NCBI GenBank assembly: GCA_050747245.1
Contig: JBOGNO010000004.1
Span: 124,001 to 188,000 of the forward strand
Direction of reading: 5' to 3'
Length of the DNA stretch: 64,000 nt
DNA from: JBOGNO01 sp050747245
GTDB lineage: Bacteria > Acidobacteriota > Terriglobia > Acidiferrales > UBA7541
Part shown: in pieces, positions 7,923-17,546 of the stretch
How the letters are laid out: the number at the start of each line of letters is the position of its first letter
Position numbering within the stretch: the first letter of the stretch is position 1
The notes under the pieces: generated by a model
Database searches by the model: none
Seen by the model: only the letters and a program-made list of their open reading frames with translations
What the model was told of the DNA's origin: nothing
Made by a program: the position numbers and the translations under genes

Positions 7923-8327
7923 GTGCCCAATCCTCAAGACCACGAAGAAACCGCTCGGAAGTATATCAAGGCCGTCGAAGAGTGCGCGACCGGCGAAGCT
8001 CTGGCGCAATTCCTTTCGCCCGATGTTTCGTTTGTGCTCTTCCCCAATCGGCTCGCTACGCAGGGTAACCGCTGCGGCCTTGCCGGGATGCTCGAAAGCG
8101 CGGAGAAAGGTCGCAAGCTCTTGGCGAATCAGCGCTACGAAATCACGAAAGTGGTAGCAATGGGAAACTGTGTCGCCCTGGAACTCTCCTGGGAGTGTAC
8201 GCTCAAATTGTCGGCTGTTGGCCTTCCGGCCGGAGGGCAGATGCGCGGACATTTTGCGACGTTTCTTGAATTCCGTGACGGCAGAATTGTTTCCCAGCAC
8301 CAGTACGACTGTCTTGACCCCTGGTAA
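7923..8327 (+). CDS. SnoaL-like (NTF2-fold) protein
   Basis: A 134-residue protein from a GTG at 7923, preceded by AGAGGGA. The pattern is of the NTF2/SnoaL cone fold: an N-terminal helix (ETARKYIKAVEECATGEAL), the LSPDVSF strand, a central helix, then strands ending FATFLEFRDGRIVSQHQYDC. Many such proteins are orphan isomerases, hydrolases or binding proteins, and residues here do not decide between them. The next gene is 130 bases downstream and probably has its own promoter (a TAGAAT hexamer lies at 8383-8388). Confidence 0.7.
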   Translation: MPNPQDHEETARKYIKAVEECATGEALAQFLSPDVSFVLFPNRLATQGNRCGLAGMLESAEKGRKLLANQRYEITKVVAMGNCVALELSWECTLKLSAVGLPAGGQMRGHFATFLEFRDGRIVSQHQYDCLDPW

Positions 8328-8459
8328 AACGAGTTTGGATTAATAGAATTCCACGTGTGCTGCAGGGCGGCCTCGCGAATGGTAGAATCATTCGCTTTAA
8401 TGCACAAGGAACTCAGTATCAGAGGGACATCACCAATCGAGAATCAAGAGGATTGACAG

Positions 8460-10136
8460 TTGCCAAGCTCCGCCATTCATACAAGCGTTCAGCCCAAGTC
8501 TCCTGAATTCCAGAAGAATCACCGGCGTCTGGTGGACCTCCTCACAGAACTGAAGAACGAAGAGGAGAAAATTCGCGAGGGTGGCGGGGCGAAAGCCATC
8601 GAGTCACAGCACAAAAAGAATCGGCTAACCGCCCGCGAACGAATCGCCAGGCTCCTTGATCCAGGCAGTGAGTTTTTCGAGCTGGGGCTTTACGCCGCGT
8701 ACGAAATGTACGAGGAATGGGGCGGCGCTCCTTCGGCGGGAACCGTCACGGGGCTTGGCCACGTGGCCGGGCGGCAGGTTATGGTCATCGCCAACGACGC
8801 AACCGTCAAAGCGGGCGCATTTTTCCCCGTGACGGCGAAAAAAGTGATTCGCGCGCAAAATATTTCCATTGAGAACCGCATTCCCACAATCTATCTGGTG
8901 GATTCCGCGGGGGTTTTTCTTCCCTTGCAGGAGGACGTCTTCCCCGACACGGACGATTTCGGGCGCGTCTTCCGCAATAACGCAGTGATGAGCGCGATGG
9001 GCATTCCGCAAATCACCGCGATCATGGGGATGTGCGTTGCGGGCGGCGCGTACCTGCCGGTAATGTGCGATCACATTCTAATGACGGAAGGTTCCGGACT
9101 TTTTCTCGCAGGGCCGGCGCTGGTGCAGGCGGCCATCGGACAGCGCGCTTCCGCCGAAGAGCTCGGCGGGGCGAAAATGCACGCCCAAGTCAGCGGGACG
9201 ATTGATTTTCGCGAGCCGGACGACGAAAGCTGCATTGTCCGCATTCGCTCGCTCGTGGACAAGATCGGCCATGGGCCGCGTGCGCCATTCGATCACATCG
9301 CCGCCGCGGCGCCCGCTTTCTCTTCCGATGAAATCTACGGCCTCTTTTCTTCCGACCCCGCCAAGCAATACGACATGCGCGAGATTATCGCGCGCATCGT
9401 GGATGCCGGCCGCTGGGACGAATACCGCGCCGAATATGGCCAGACCGTTCTCTGTGGCTATGCGCGCATCGGGGGATGGGCGGTCGGCATCGTCGCGAAT
9501 CAGAAAAAACACGTGCAAGTTTCCGTGCCCGGCACGGGCGAGAAGCGCATGGAATTCGGCGGGGTGATCTACACCGAATCGGCGGAGAAAGCGGCGCGGT
9601 TCATTCTCGATTGCAATCAGAATCTTGTGCCACTCATCTTTCTCCACGATGTGAACGGCTTCATGGTGGGCAAAGAGGCGGAATGGAGCGGAATCATTCG
9701 CGCGGGCGCGAAAATGGTCAACGCCGTCTCCAACAGCGTCGTACCGAAAATCGCGGTGATTTGCGGCGGAAGCTTCGGCGCTGGCCATTACGCGATGTGC
9801 GGCAAGGCTTACGATCCGCGATTCATTTTTGCCTGGCCGACCGCGCGCTACGCGGTGATGAGCGGTGATTCGGCCGCCGGCACCCTCGTGGAAATTAAAG
9901 TCAAGCAGCTGGAACGCCAGGGAAAGAAACTAAACGATGCAGAGAAGAAGGAGCTTCTGCAATCCATTCGTGCCACCTATGAACATCAGACCGACCCGCG
10001 CTACGCCGCGGCGCGGCTGTGGGTGGATGCCATCATTGACCCTGCGCACACGCGCGAGGCTTTGATCGAAGCGCTCAATGCGGCCTCGCTCAATCCGCAT
10101 GTCCCGGAATTTAAGACCGGAGTGCTGCAGACGTGA
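8460..10136 (+). CDS. liuB: Acyl-CoA carboxylase carboxyltransferase subunit, probably methylcrotonyl-CoA carboxylase beta
   Basis: A 558-residue biotin-dependent carboxyltransferase with both crotonase-like halves. The N half has RLTARERIARLLDPGS and VDSAGVFLPLQEDVFPD. The C half has the acyl-CoA loop around FLHDVNGFMVGKEAE and GGSFGAGHYAMCGKAYDP. The phrase AGVFLPLQEDVFPD resembles methylcrotonyl-CoA carboxylase more than propionyl-CoA carboxylase. The next two genes (HMG-CoA lyase, enoyl-CoA hydratase) complete the lower leucine pathway, which supports this. A TTG start is used after AAGAGGA. It overlaps the lyase by 4 bases, so they are co-translated. The biotin carboxylase (alpha) subunit and isovaleryl-CoA dehydrogenase are not in the window. 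Confidence 0.82.
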   Translation: MPSSAIHTSVQPKSPEFQKNHRRLVDLLTELKNEEEKIREGGGAKAIESQHKKNRLTARERIARLLDPGSEFFELGLYAAYEMYEEWGGAPSAGTVTGLGHVAGRQVMVIANDATVKAGAFFPVTAKKVIRAQNISIENRIPTIYLVDSAGVFLPLQEDVFPDTDDFGRVFRNNAVMSAMGIPQITAIMGMCVAGGAYLPVMCDHILMTEGSGLFLAGPALVQAAIGQRASAEELGGAKMHAQVSGTIDFREPDDESCIVRIRSLVDKIGHGPRAPFDHIAAAAPAFSSDEIYGLFSSDPAKQYDMREIIARIVDAGRWDEYRAEYGQTVLCGYARIGGWAVGIVANQKKHVQVSVPGTGEKRMEFGGVIYTESAEKAARFILDCNQNLVPLIFLHDVNGFMVGKEAEWSGIIRAGAKMVNAVSNSVVPKIAVICGGSFGAGHYAMCGKAYDPRFIFAWPTARYAVMSGDSAAGTLVEIKVKQLERQGKKLNDAEKKELLQSIRATYEHQTDPRYAAARLWVDAIIDPAHTREALIEALNAASLNPHVPEFKTGVLQT

Positions 10137-11041
10137 CCCCACCCGAAACCGTCACGTTGATTGAATGTCCCCGTGACGCTTGGCAGGGACTTCCGCAGGT
10201 CATTCCTACCGAAGCGAAAGTCAAATATCTGACTGGCCTGATTCACACAGGATTCCGGCGTCTAGATGCTGTCAGCTTTGTAGCCCCGAAGTACGTCCCA
10301 CAAATGGCGGATAGCGAAAAAGTGATGGATGCCCTAAGGCAAGTGAATCTGCCCGCGGGTCATGAACTCGAAATCATTGGCATTGTTGTGAATGAAAAAG
10401 GACTCGAACGCGCGCTCGCCACGCCCGGAGTAACCACGATCGGCTACCCCTATTCGATCTCGGCCTATTTCCGGCGCGCGAATGCAAACATGTCACGTGA
10501 AGAATCTCGGGCGTTAGTAGCCTCCTTGCAGAAAGCCATCCGAGCGGCGGGCCGCAAACTCATCGTCTACATCTCCATGGCCTTCGGCAATCCTTACGAT
10601 GAGCCCTGGGGACCTGAAATTGTCGAGGACACACTCATTTGGCTTAAGGACACCGGCGTGCGCACGGTGTCGCTGGCGGACACAGTGGGCACGGCTACCG
10701 CGCGAGAAGTCAGCGATCTTTACAAGTCGGTGAAGGATTGTGTCGCGGGCATCGAATTGGGCGTGCATTTGCACAGCCGCCCGGAAGCCTCTTCCGAAAA
10801 GGTCCTCGCGGCGTTTGAAGCGGGCTGCCGGCGATTCGACAGTGCGCTAACCGGCCTGGGCGGTTGCCCGTTCGCAGGAGATGAATTGGTCGGAAACATT
10901 TCCACGGAAGCAGTGATCACCACGCTGGCAGCGCGCGGCGTTTCGACTGGAATTGATACAAAGTCGCTTGCCGTAGCCTGCGCCATGACCCATGAACTCC
11001 GCGAGCGCTATACGCACGCGGCCGAAGAGAAATTGCAGTGA
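10133..11041 (+). CDS. liuE: Hydroxymethylglutaryl-CoA lyase
   Basis: A 302-residue DRE-TIM metallolyase that splits HMG-CoA into acetyl-CoA and acetoacetate, the last leucine step. The PRD motif near residue 13 supplies the catalytic Arg and metal Asp, HLHSRPE supplies two metal histidines, and GLGGCPFAGDELVGNISTE carries the catalytic Cys of the G-G-C-P loop. MADSEKVM and VSFVAPKYVPQM match the family. The N-terminus (ECPRDAWQGL) departs from the usual PRDGLQNE, as in a divergent HMG-CoA lyase subgroup, so a related acyl-CoA lyase is possible. It overlaps both neighbours by 4 bases. Confidence 0.85.
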   Translation: MTPPETVTLIECPRDAWQGLPQVIPTEAKVKYLTGLIHTGFRRLDAVSFVAPKYVPQMADSEKVMDALRQVNLPAGHELEIIGIVVNEKGLERALATPGVTTIGYPYSISAYFRRANANMSREESRALVASLQKAIRAAGRKLIVYISMAFGNPYDEPWGPEIVEDTLIWLKDTGVRTVSLADTVGTATAREVSDLYKSVKDCVAGIELGVHLHSRPEASSEKVLAAFEAGCRRFDSALTGLGGCPFAGDELVGNISTEAVITTLAARGVSTGIDTKSLAVACAMTHELRERYTHAAEEKLQ

Positions 11042-11838
11042 AAACCGCTGCCGCTCCGCCGTTTCATACGCTCACACTCGAATTCGATTGCGCCATTGCC
11101 ACGATCACGCTCAATCGCCCGGAAAAACGCAACGCGATTTCTCCGGAGATGATTCGCGAGCTGTCCGAGGCTCTCGCCCGCGCGGAAAGGGGCGAAGCGC
11201 GAACAGTAATTCTGACCGGCACAGGAAAAGCATTCTGCGCGGGAATGGATTTGGACGCACTGCGGTCGCTCGCCTCGCAAACTCCGAAGCAGCACCGGGA
11301 AGACGCAATACAGATGGCGGAAATGTTTCGCCGCGTCTATTCGTTTCCAAAGCCGCTGATCGCCGCGGTAAACGGTCCCGCCATTGCCGGAGGTTGCGGC
11401 CTGGCCACGCTCGCGGATTTTACCCTCGCCGTGCCGGAAGCAAAATTCGGATACACAGAGACGCGCATCGGCTTTTTGCCCGCCTTCGTCTCTGTCTTCC
11501 TTTTGAGGCAGATCGGTGAAAAGCGCACACGCGAGCTGCTTTTGACCGGCCGGATTTTCGGCGCCGAAGAGGCACGGGACCTCGGACTCGTCACCGAGAT
11601 CGTGCCGCCGGAAAACCTGATATCACGTGCGCGCGAGCTGGCCGCCTCGCTCGCGGCCATGAGCCCCACTTCCTTGTTTGTCACGAAACGCCTTGTTCTA
11701 GATTGGAATGCACGCGATATCCGCCGCGATCTGGAGATCGCCATTCGCGAGAGCGCGAAAATTCGCCGCACGTCCGATTTCCGCGAAGGCCTTTCCGCGT
11801 TCCTCGAAAAGCGCGAGCCGAGGTGGACAGGCAAGTGA
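11038..11838 (+). CDS. liuC: Enoyl-CoA hydratase, probably methylglutaconyl-CoA hydratase
   Basis: A full-length crotonase of 266 residues from a GTG that overlaps the lyase stop (GTGA). The first oxyanion loop is TGKAFCAGMDLDAL and the second NGPAIAGGCGLATLADF; ETRIGFLPAFVSVF follows, then the C-terminal helices ending SAFLEKREPRW. Position after the carboxyltransferase and lyase suggests it hydrates 3-methylglutaconyl-CoA to HMG-CoA. The sequence alone would only allow the general hydratase call. Confidence 0.83.
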   Translation: MKTAAAPPFHTLTLEFDCAIATITLNRPEKRNAISPEMIRELSEALARAERGEARTVILTGTGKAFCAGMDLDALRSLASQTPKQHREDAIQMAEMFRRVYSFPKPLIAAVNGPAIAGGCGLATLADFTLAVPEAKFGYTETRIGFLPAFVSVFLLRQIGEKRTRELLLTGRIFGAEEARDLGLVTEIVPPENLISRARELAASLAAMSPTSLFVTKRLVLDWNARDIRRDLEIAIRESAKIRRTSDFREGLSAFLEKREPRWTGK

Positions 11839-11898
11839 CTCCGCACCGTGGGCTTACGCTAGCCTCTGCAGCGCAGCGTCTGTTACACTTTTTCGCCG

Positions 11899-12354
11899 AT
11901 GTCGCAATTTTATGAGACTACAATTCGCGTGCGCTACGCGGAGACCGACCGCATGGGCGTCGTTTATTACGCGAATCATTTTGTATGGTTTGAGATTGGC
12001 CGAGTGGAGCTTTGCCGCCAGATGGGCTTCGCCTACAAACAGATGGAACTCGAAGACGACAGTTACATCGTCGTCGCCGAAGCTAGATGCCGATACGTCC
12101 GCAGGGTCGAATATGACGATGAACTGCGAATTCGCACTTGCGTGGCGGAATCGCAGCGGAGAACAGTGCGCTTTGCTTACGAAATCCTGTATGAAACGAC
12201 CGGAGAAATTGTTGCGACAGGCGAAACCCTGCATGTTATTTGTGACAAACACGGCCGCCCCAAATCTCTTCCTGAAAAATACCGCAAGTATTTTCCATTG
12301 ACGCGGCGCGAGCCCGCGGGAAGTGAATCGCGCCAGGAAACTTCGCAGCGATGA
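11899..12354 (+). CDS. ybgC: Acyl-CoA thioesterase, YbgC/4-hydroxybenzoyl-CoA thioesterase family
   Basis: A hot-dog-fold protein of 151 residues. The motif YAETDRMGVVYYANHFVWFE contains the catalytic Asp and the following GVVYY turn that define the YbgC group. It hydrolyses acyl-CoA or acyl-ACP thioesters in the cytoplasm; short or branched acyl-CoAs would fit the surrounding catabolic genes, but YbgC is also tied to the Tol-Pal region elsewhere, and no tol genes are seen here. A TACACT hexamer at 11884-11889 ends only 9 bases before the ATG. It overlaps hutH by 4 bases (ATGA). Confidence 0.85.
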   Translation: MSQFYETTIRVRYAETDRMGVVYYANHFVWFEIGRVELCRQMGFAYKQMELEDDSYIVVAEARCRYVRRVEYDDELRIRTCVAESQRRTVRFAYEILYETTGEIVATGETLHVICDKHGRPKSLPEKYRKYFPLTRREPAGSESRQETSQR

Positions 12355-13871
12355 CCCGCCCCATCGCGCTGACCGGCAACGACCTCAACCTCGAAGAGCT
12401 TTACGCCGCAGTTTTCGACGGCGCGACCGTTGAACTCGTACCGGACGCCCGCCGCCGCATGGAAGCTTCACGCGCGGTGATTGACCGCCTGGTGGATTCG
12501 AACACCACGGCTTACGGCGTGAATACCGGCTTCGGCGAATTGGCCGAAGTGCGGATATCGCCTGACCGAATTCGCCAGTTGCAGATCAACCTGGTGCGTA
12601 GCCACTCCTGCGGCGTCGGAGAGTCGCTCTCCGAAGAGGAAACTCGCGCGATGATGGTGCTGCGGGCGAACACGCTGGCCAAGGGCTTCAGCGGAGCGCG
12701 CCCGGTTGTCGTCGAAGTGCTCACAGCGATGCTCAATCGCAGAGTGCACCCAGTGATTCCCTCTCAGGGTTCGGTGGGCGCTTCGGGGGATCTCGCTCCC
12801 CTCGCGCATCTTGCGCTGGTCGCTGTCGGAGAAGGCGAGGCACTTTTTCAAGGCGCGCGCATTCCGGGCGGCGAAGCGCTCGCGCGCGCGGGCATCGCGC
12901 CGCTTCGTCTGGAGGCCAAGGAAGGCCTCGCGCTACTGAATGGAACGCAGGGAATGCTCGCGCTCGCGGCGCTGGCCCTGCGCGAAGCCGAGATTGCGGT
13001 GGACTCTGCCGACGTCGCGGCGGCGCTTTCGCTCGACGCGCTGCGCGGAACGCCCACGGCCTTTGACGCACGGATTTCGCGCGTCCGCCCTCATCCCGGT
13101 CAGGCAGCCACAGCGCGGAATCTCGAGCGATTGAATCGCGGCAGTGAAATCCGCGAATCTCACCGCGCGGCTCAGAAAGATCCTCGCGTGCAGGACGCCT
13201 ACAGTGTGCGCTGCACTCCGCAGGTGCATGGAGCGGTCCGCGACGCGCTGGCGCAGATTCGTGCGACGCTCGAGATTGAGCTCAACAGCGCCACCGATAA
13301 TCCGCTGGTCTTTGCCGATTCCGGCGAAGTCTTGAGCGGCGGAAATTTTCACGGACAGCCGCTGGCCATGGCCGCCGACCAAATGGCCATCGCTCTGGCA
13401 ACGCTCGCTGGAATCTCAGAGCGACGCATCGAACACATGACCAATCCGCACACCAGCCTTCTTCCCGCATTTCTCACGCCCGATCCCGGGCTTCATTCCG
13501 GGTTCATGATTTTGCAGGTGACCGCCGCAGCGCTGGCGAGCGAGATCAAGGCGTTCTCGGCGCCTCATTCTGTGGATTCCATTCCCACTTCCGGAAATCA
13601 GGAAGATTACGTTTCTATGGGGATGAGCGCCGCGCGCCGCCTCCGGCCGATGCTCGAAAATCTGCGGAACATCATCGCCATTGAACTTCTCGCCGCTTGC
13701 CAGGGCATCGATTTTCTGGCTCCCCTCCGTACAGGCAAGGAGGTGCAACGCGCGTATGATGCGGTGCGCTCCGTCTCGCCCCGGCTCACGGAGGATCGCT
13801 CCCTCGCGCCCGACATCGCGGCTGTGGCCACGCTCGTTTCTGGCGGCGCTTTCGCAAGCCTCTTGCGTTAG
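12351..13871 (+). CDS. hutH: Histidine ammonia-lyase
   Basis: A 506-residue member of the MIO ammonia-lyase family. The Ala-Ser-Gly triad that cyclises to the MIO group is in GSVGASGDLAPLAH (about residue 143). The catalytic loop is TTAYGVNTGFGELA. The Ser-His pair in NLVRSHSCGVG is the selectivity switch seen in histidine enzymes; tyrosine and phenylalanine lyases differ there. SATDNPLVF and GGNFHGQPLAMAAD are also present. It removes ammonia from histidine to give urocanate. The other hut genes are not in the window; it is instead coupled to the thioesterase gene. Confidence 0.92.
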   Translation: MTRPIALTGNDLNLEELYAAVFDGATVELVPDARRRMEASRAVIDRLVDSNTTAYGVNTGFGELAEVRISPDRIRQLQINLVRSHSCGVGESLSEEETRAMMVLRANTLAKGFSGARPVVVEVLTAMLNRRVHPVIPSQGSVGASGDLAPLAHLALVAVGEGEALFQGARIPGGEALARAGIAPLRLEAKEGLALLNGTQGMLALAALALREAEIAVDSADVAAALSLDALRGTPTAFDARISRVRPHPGQAATARNLERLNRGSEIRESHRAAQKDPRVQDAYSVRCTPQVHGAVRDALAQIRATLEIELNSATDNPLVFADSGEVLSGGNFHGQPLAMAADQMAIALATLAGISERRIEHMTNPHTSLLPAFLTPDPGLHSGFMILQVTAAALASEIKAFSAPHSVDSIPTSGNQEDYVSMGMSAARRLRPMLENLRNIIAIELLAACQGIDFLAPLRTGKEVQRAYDAVRSVSPRLTEDRSLAPDIAAVATLVSGGAFASLLR

Positions 13872-13903
13872 AGTTGTGCTGAACCATCCGATTTCTCTGC
13901 TGC

Positions 13904-13909
13904 TATACT
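13904..13909 (+). promoter_or_regulatory. Candidate -10 element before the K+ channel gene
   Basis: TGC-TATACT in the 72-base gap after hutH is a good extended -10. No convincing -35 lies 16-18 bases upstream. The ATG is 34 bases beyond. Confidence 0.3.
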
Positions 13910-13943
13910 TTCGCACGCGAATTTGAGGCAGCTGGAGCCGGGC

Positions 13944-14948
13944 ATGCTGAAACGCACGCTGGTTATTCTAATAATGGTTGTCGTTCTGCTCGCGCTGGGC
14001 ACTTTCGGCTTTCACGTCATCGAAGGCCGGACATGGTTCGAGTCGTTTTACGCCACAATGATGACCGTTTCGACCATCGGCGGCGAAGCGCAGGAAAAGC
14101 TCTCCTATCAAGGCCGCATTTTTAACGTTATCTTGATTTTCGCCGGGCTGCTGGTCATTGGGTTCGCGGTTGGGTCGTTCACGCGCGCGGTGGTAGAATT
14201 CCAGCTCGACGAATTCTTCGGACGCCGCCGCCTGGAAAAGGAACTCCTTCGAATGAAAGATCATTTCATTATCTGCGGAGCGGGCCGCGTAGGTCGTCGA
14301 ATGACGACTGAAATTGTCGCCCGAGGGCTGCCCGTCGTGCTGATCGAAAAGGACCCGCTGCGCGCGAAATGGGCGCAGGAAAAAAACATCCCCGTTATTG
14401 TTGGCGATGCCAGTAGCGAAGTCACTCTGCGCCAGGCGCGCATCGAGACGGCCAAAGGACTTGCCAGTGCGGTCACTTCCGACGCGCAGAATGTCTACAT
14501 CGTGCTCACGGCCAGGAGTCTCCGCCCCGACCTTGCGATTGTCGCGCGTGCCAGCGAAGAGGACGCCGAATCCAAGTTGGCGAAGGCCGGCGCGAATCAC
14601 GTGGTCTCTCCTTACCACTATGCCGGACAGCGAATGGCCCGCTCGCTGACGCAGCCGCATGTGCAGCGCTTCATTGATGTGGCGCTTTCTTCGCTAGGCG
14701 ACGAAGAATTGGACCTGCACATGGAAGAAATGCAGGTGGCAGAGAAATCCGCCCTCGCCGATCAGAAAGTGGGCGACGCGAATTTACGCGACAAATTCGG
14801 AGTAATCGTTTTGGCCATTCGGCACAATGATGGCCGGCTCCAATTTAATCCGCCGTCTGATGCCGTGATTCACGCCGGGGATCACCTCATCATCATGGGC
14901 GATGCTCCGAAGCTCAAGGAAATCGAGCCGCTGCTTGGGCCTCACTGA
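13944..14948 (+). CDS. Two-helix potassium channel with RCK (TrkA-N/TrkA-C) domains
   Basis: The 334-residue protein has TM1 (about residues 5-23), a pore helix (WFESFYATMMTVST), TM2 (about 60-80) and then two cytoplasmic regulatory domains. TrkA-N shows a Rossmann GAGRVGRR at about 110, and TrkA-C the late DHLIIMGD strand. The plan is that of MthK-type K+ channels. The filter position reads TVSTIGGE instead of the canonical TVGYG, so selectivity or even ion conduction is uncertain. The ATG at 13944 follows GGAG; an upstream TTG at 13923 adds 7 residues. Its last 35 bases overlap the convergent hydrolase gene. Confidence 0.83.
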   Translation: MLKRTLVILIMVVVLLALGTFGFHVIEGRTWFESFYATMMTVSTIGGEAQEKLSYQGRIFNVILIFAGLLVIGFAVGSFTRAVVEFQLDEFFGRRRLEKELLRMKDHFIICGAGRVGRRMTTEIVARGLPVVLIEKDPLRAKWAQEKNIPVIVGDASSEVTLRQARIETAKGLASAVTSDAQNVYIVLTARSLRPDLAIVARASEEDAESKLAKAGANHVVSPYHYAGQRMARSLTQPHVQRFIDVALSSLGDEELDLHMEEMQVAEKSALADQKVGDANLRDKFGVIVLAIRHNDGRLQFNPPSDAVIHAGDHLIIMGDAPKLKEIEPLLGPH

Positions 14949-15966
14949 TTCCCGGCTTGAGGGCATCCAGTAAGAACATCCCGAATCGAAATCCAGCAAT
15001 GTAGCTGAACGGCTTGACGCCCAGCGAATAGTGGCCGCAGGGAAGCTCAAGCGTCTCGAACGCAATCTGATGTTCGCTCATCGCCTGGAACAGCTCCTGT
15101 GTAAGCTGCGTCGAGAATGTGGGGTCGTAGCGTCCGCTGATGAGGAGCATTTTCTTATTCGCGCTCCGCAATCGCGAAATGTACGGAAACGGGCTGATCG
15201 GCGCCCAGAAGTGCACCAATTCTTCGGGTGTGACGTGAGCGCGAAGTGATTCCCACACGTTCAGCGTGGTCAGCCCGCTTGCCACCACCGTCCCAAAGTA
15301 AGTTGAGACGTGAAGAAATGCGCCCGCCCGCAAAGCTGGTTCATGTGCCAGAGTCACGTACGCAAGCGCCGAGCCGATGCTTGTGCCCAAAATCCCGAGG
15401 GGTCCATAGCCCTGGGATTCCAGCCAGCGAACCGAGCGCCGCACGTCGCAAACTGCCTGGTGGTTCGCTTGCAGTGTGAGGCCGATGTTCGGCCCAACCA
15501 GATGGTCCGCGCGCGGATGCCCGGGGATGGCCCGGCGGTCGTGATACGGCAGGCTCACGCGCAGTGCGGAGATGCCAAGATCGTTCAACCAAAGGCAGAC
15601 TTCGCGCTGCTCATCCCATTTTGCATTCCATTGCGCGAGCACGACCACCGCCGGCCCGGTCCCCGATGCCTGAAACCATTGCGCATAAACGCGATTGTTT
15701 TCAGGCCACGGCGATTGGATTTCGCTCGAGAACGTTAGAATTCCGTCGTGGAGCTCACAATCCTGTGGAGGCGAAGATGCAAACCAATCAGAGCTCGTCG
15801 CGAGCGTCTTCTGCACAAACTCTTCCAGGAAGCCGCGCGGGTCTGTTTCGTCGCAGCGGCCCCCTATGTGTTCGATTCCCCACGCAAACGGAAGCATCCG
15901 GCGATTCGGCTCGTTCGCCCAGCGCTGATGTTCATACTTCCTCATTCTTTCTTCGAACCAAGACAT
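14914..15966 (-). CDS. Alpha/beta hydrolase of the ABHD18-like type
   Basis: A 350-residue protein with a well-formed nucleophile elbow GILGTSIGSALA (Ser as nucleophile), an acidic residue in SGRYDPTFS and the catalytic histidine in LPCGHYSLGV. There is no signal peptide. The segment QWFQASGTGPAVVVLAQWNA is the oxyanion-strand region. The overall spacing resembles the ABHD18 group (PF09752-like), whose substrate is not known. The 3' end overlaps the K+ channel gene on the other strand, so the two transcripts collide there. Confidence 0.65.
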   Translation of the reverse strand: MSWFEERMRKYEHQRWANEPNRRMLPFAWGIEHIGGRCDETDPRGFLEEFVQKTLATSSDWFASSPPQDCELHDGILTFSSEIQSPWPENNRVYAQWFQASGTGPAVVVLAQWNAKWDEQREVCLWLNDLGISALRVSLPYHDRRAIPGHPRADHLVGPNIGLTLQANHQAVCDVRRSVRWLESQGYGPLGILGTSIGSALAYVTLAHEPALRAGAFLHVSTYFGTVVASGLTTLNVWESLRAHVTPEELVHFWAPISPFPYISRLRSANKKMLLISGRYDPTFSTQLTQELFQAMSEHQIAFETLELPCGHYSLGVKPFSYIAGFRFGMFLLDALKPGISEAQAAARFP

Positions 15967-16029
15967 GAGAATAAGATTCCGAATTTACAGGTGGCGCTCG
16001 CGCGATGCAATCCGTGATGGACGATGCGG

Positions 16030-16084
16030 TAGGCAGTCGAACGATTGGAGGCCTAGAATTGTGCCTACGAGCGAGGAATCGCTC
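16030..16084. repeat. Two adjacent hairpins between minus-strand genes
   Basis: GAGCGA-GGAA-TCGCTC at 16069-16084 is a perfect stem with a GNRA-type loop. Just before it, GTAGGCA (16029-16035) and TGCCTAC (16062-16068) form an outer stem. No T-tract follows on either strand. The pair could be a dispersed palindromic repeat or a processing signal between the regulator and hydrolase genes. Confidence 0.4.
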
Positions 16085-16118
16085 CCAAGTGCTCCATGGC
16101 AAAGGTAATTCGTAATGC

Positions 16119-16547
16119 TCAGTACGCGGGGCGGCGGACGAGCGCAGCGCCAGCGGCTTTTCGCGCAGGCGGCAGAGGAACGGTTGCCATCTTGCGGATC
16201 ATGGCAAGCACAAGTCTTTTGTCGTCCTCCGAAAGCGTGCCACTGTATTTCTTGATCTCGCCGAGAAAGCGAATTTCCTCCTCGGTAAGTTCGCCCAGAA
16301 TCTTGCGCGTTTCGCGATCCTGTGGTGAATCAGCGGCCGGGAAAAAATCGGCGAGATTGATTTCCATGGCTTCGGCTATCTTGGCCAATGTTTCGAGCGA
16401 AGGGACCGTGTGCCCGTTTTCCACGCGCGAGAGATAGCAGCGCAGCAGCCCGGTGCGCCGCTCGATGTCTCCCTGCGAAAGACCGCGTTCGCCACGGTAG
16501 GATCGAATCACTTCGCCAATCTTGACCTGCGGTTTTTCTTTGGGCAT
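16119..16547 (-). CDS. XRE-family transcriptional regulator
   Basis: A 142-residue protein with an N-terminal helix-turn-helix of the Cro/CI type at about residues 10-65 (VIRSYRGERGLSQGDIERR, then LSRVENGHTVPSLETLAKIA). The C-terminal half is helical (ETRKILGELTEEEIRFLGEI) and ends in an Ala/Pro-rich tail with no recognisable ligand domain. A 17-base palindrome sits over its likely -10 box and another palindrome lies further upstream, which suggests it represses its own promoter. Targets beyond itself are unknown. Confidence 0.8.
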   Translation of the reverse strand: MPKEKPQVKIGEVIRSYRGERGLSQGDIERRTGLLRCYLSRVENGHTVPSLETLAKIAEAMEINLADFFPAADSPQDRETRKILGELTEEEIRFLGEIKKYSGTLSEDDKRLVLAMIRKMATVPLPPARKAAGAALVRRPAY

Positions 16548-16584
16548 GCCAAATCTCCCCGCTCTGAATATTTAACGCCAGTTC

Positions 16585-16652
16585 GCGCGTATCTTACGCG
16601 CAGGGGAACCCGCCCCGCAAGGCCTTTGTGCACATAAAAGTAACAGGGTTAC
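16585..16652 (-). promoter_or_regulatory. Promoter with palindromic operators of the XRE regulator gene
   Basis: GCGCGTATCTTACGCGC at 16585-16601 is a perfect 7-3-7 palindrome. On the minus strand it contains a -10-like TAAGAT, with TTGCGG 18 bases upstream. A second palindrome, GTAACAGGGTTAC (5-3-5), lies at 16640-16652, upstream of that -35. Both sit 38-105 bases before the regulator start. Palindromes across and above the promoter fit autoregulation by a dimeric helix-turn-helix protein. Confidence 0.5.
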
Positions 16653-16670
16653 CTGCAAGCAAACAGGCCC

Positions 16671-17546
<876 letters not shown>

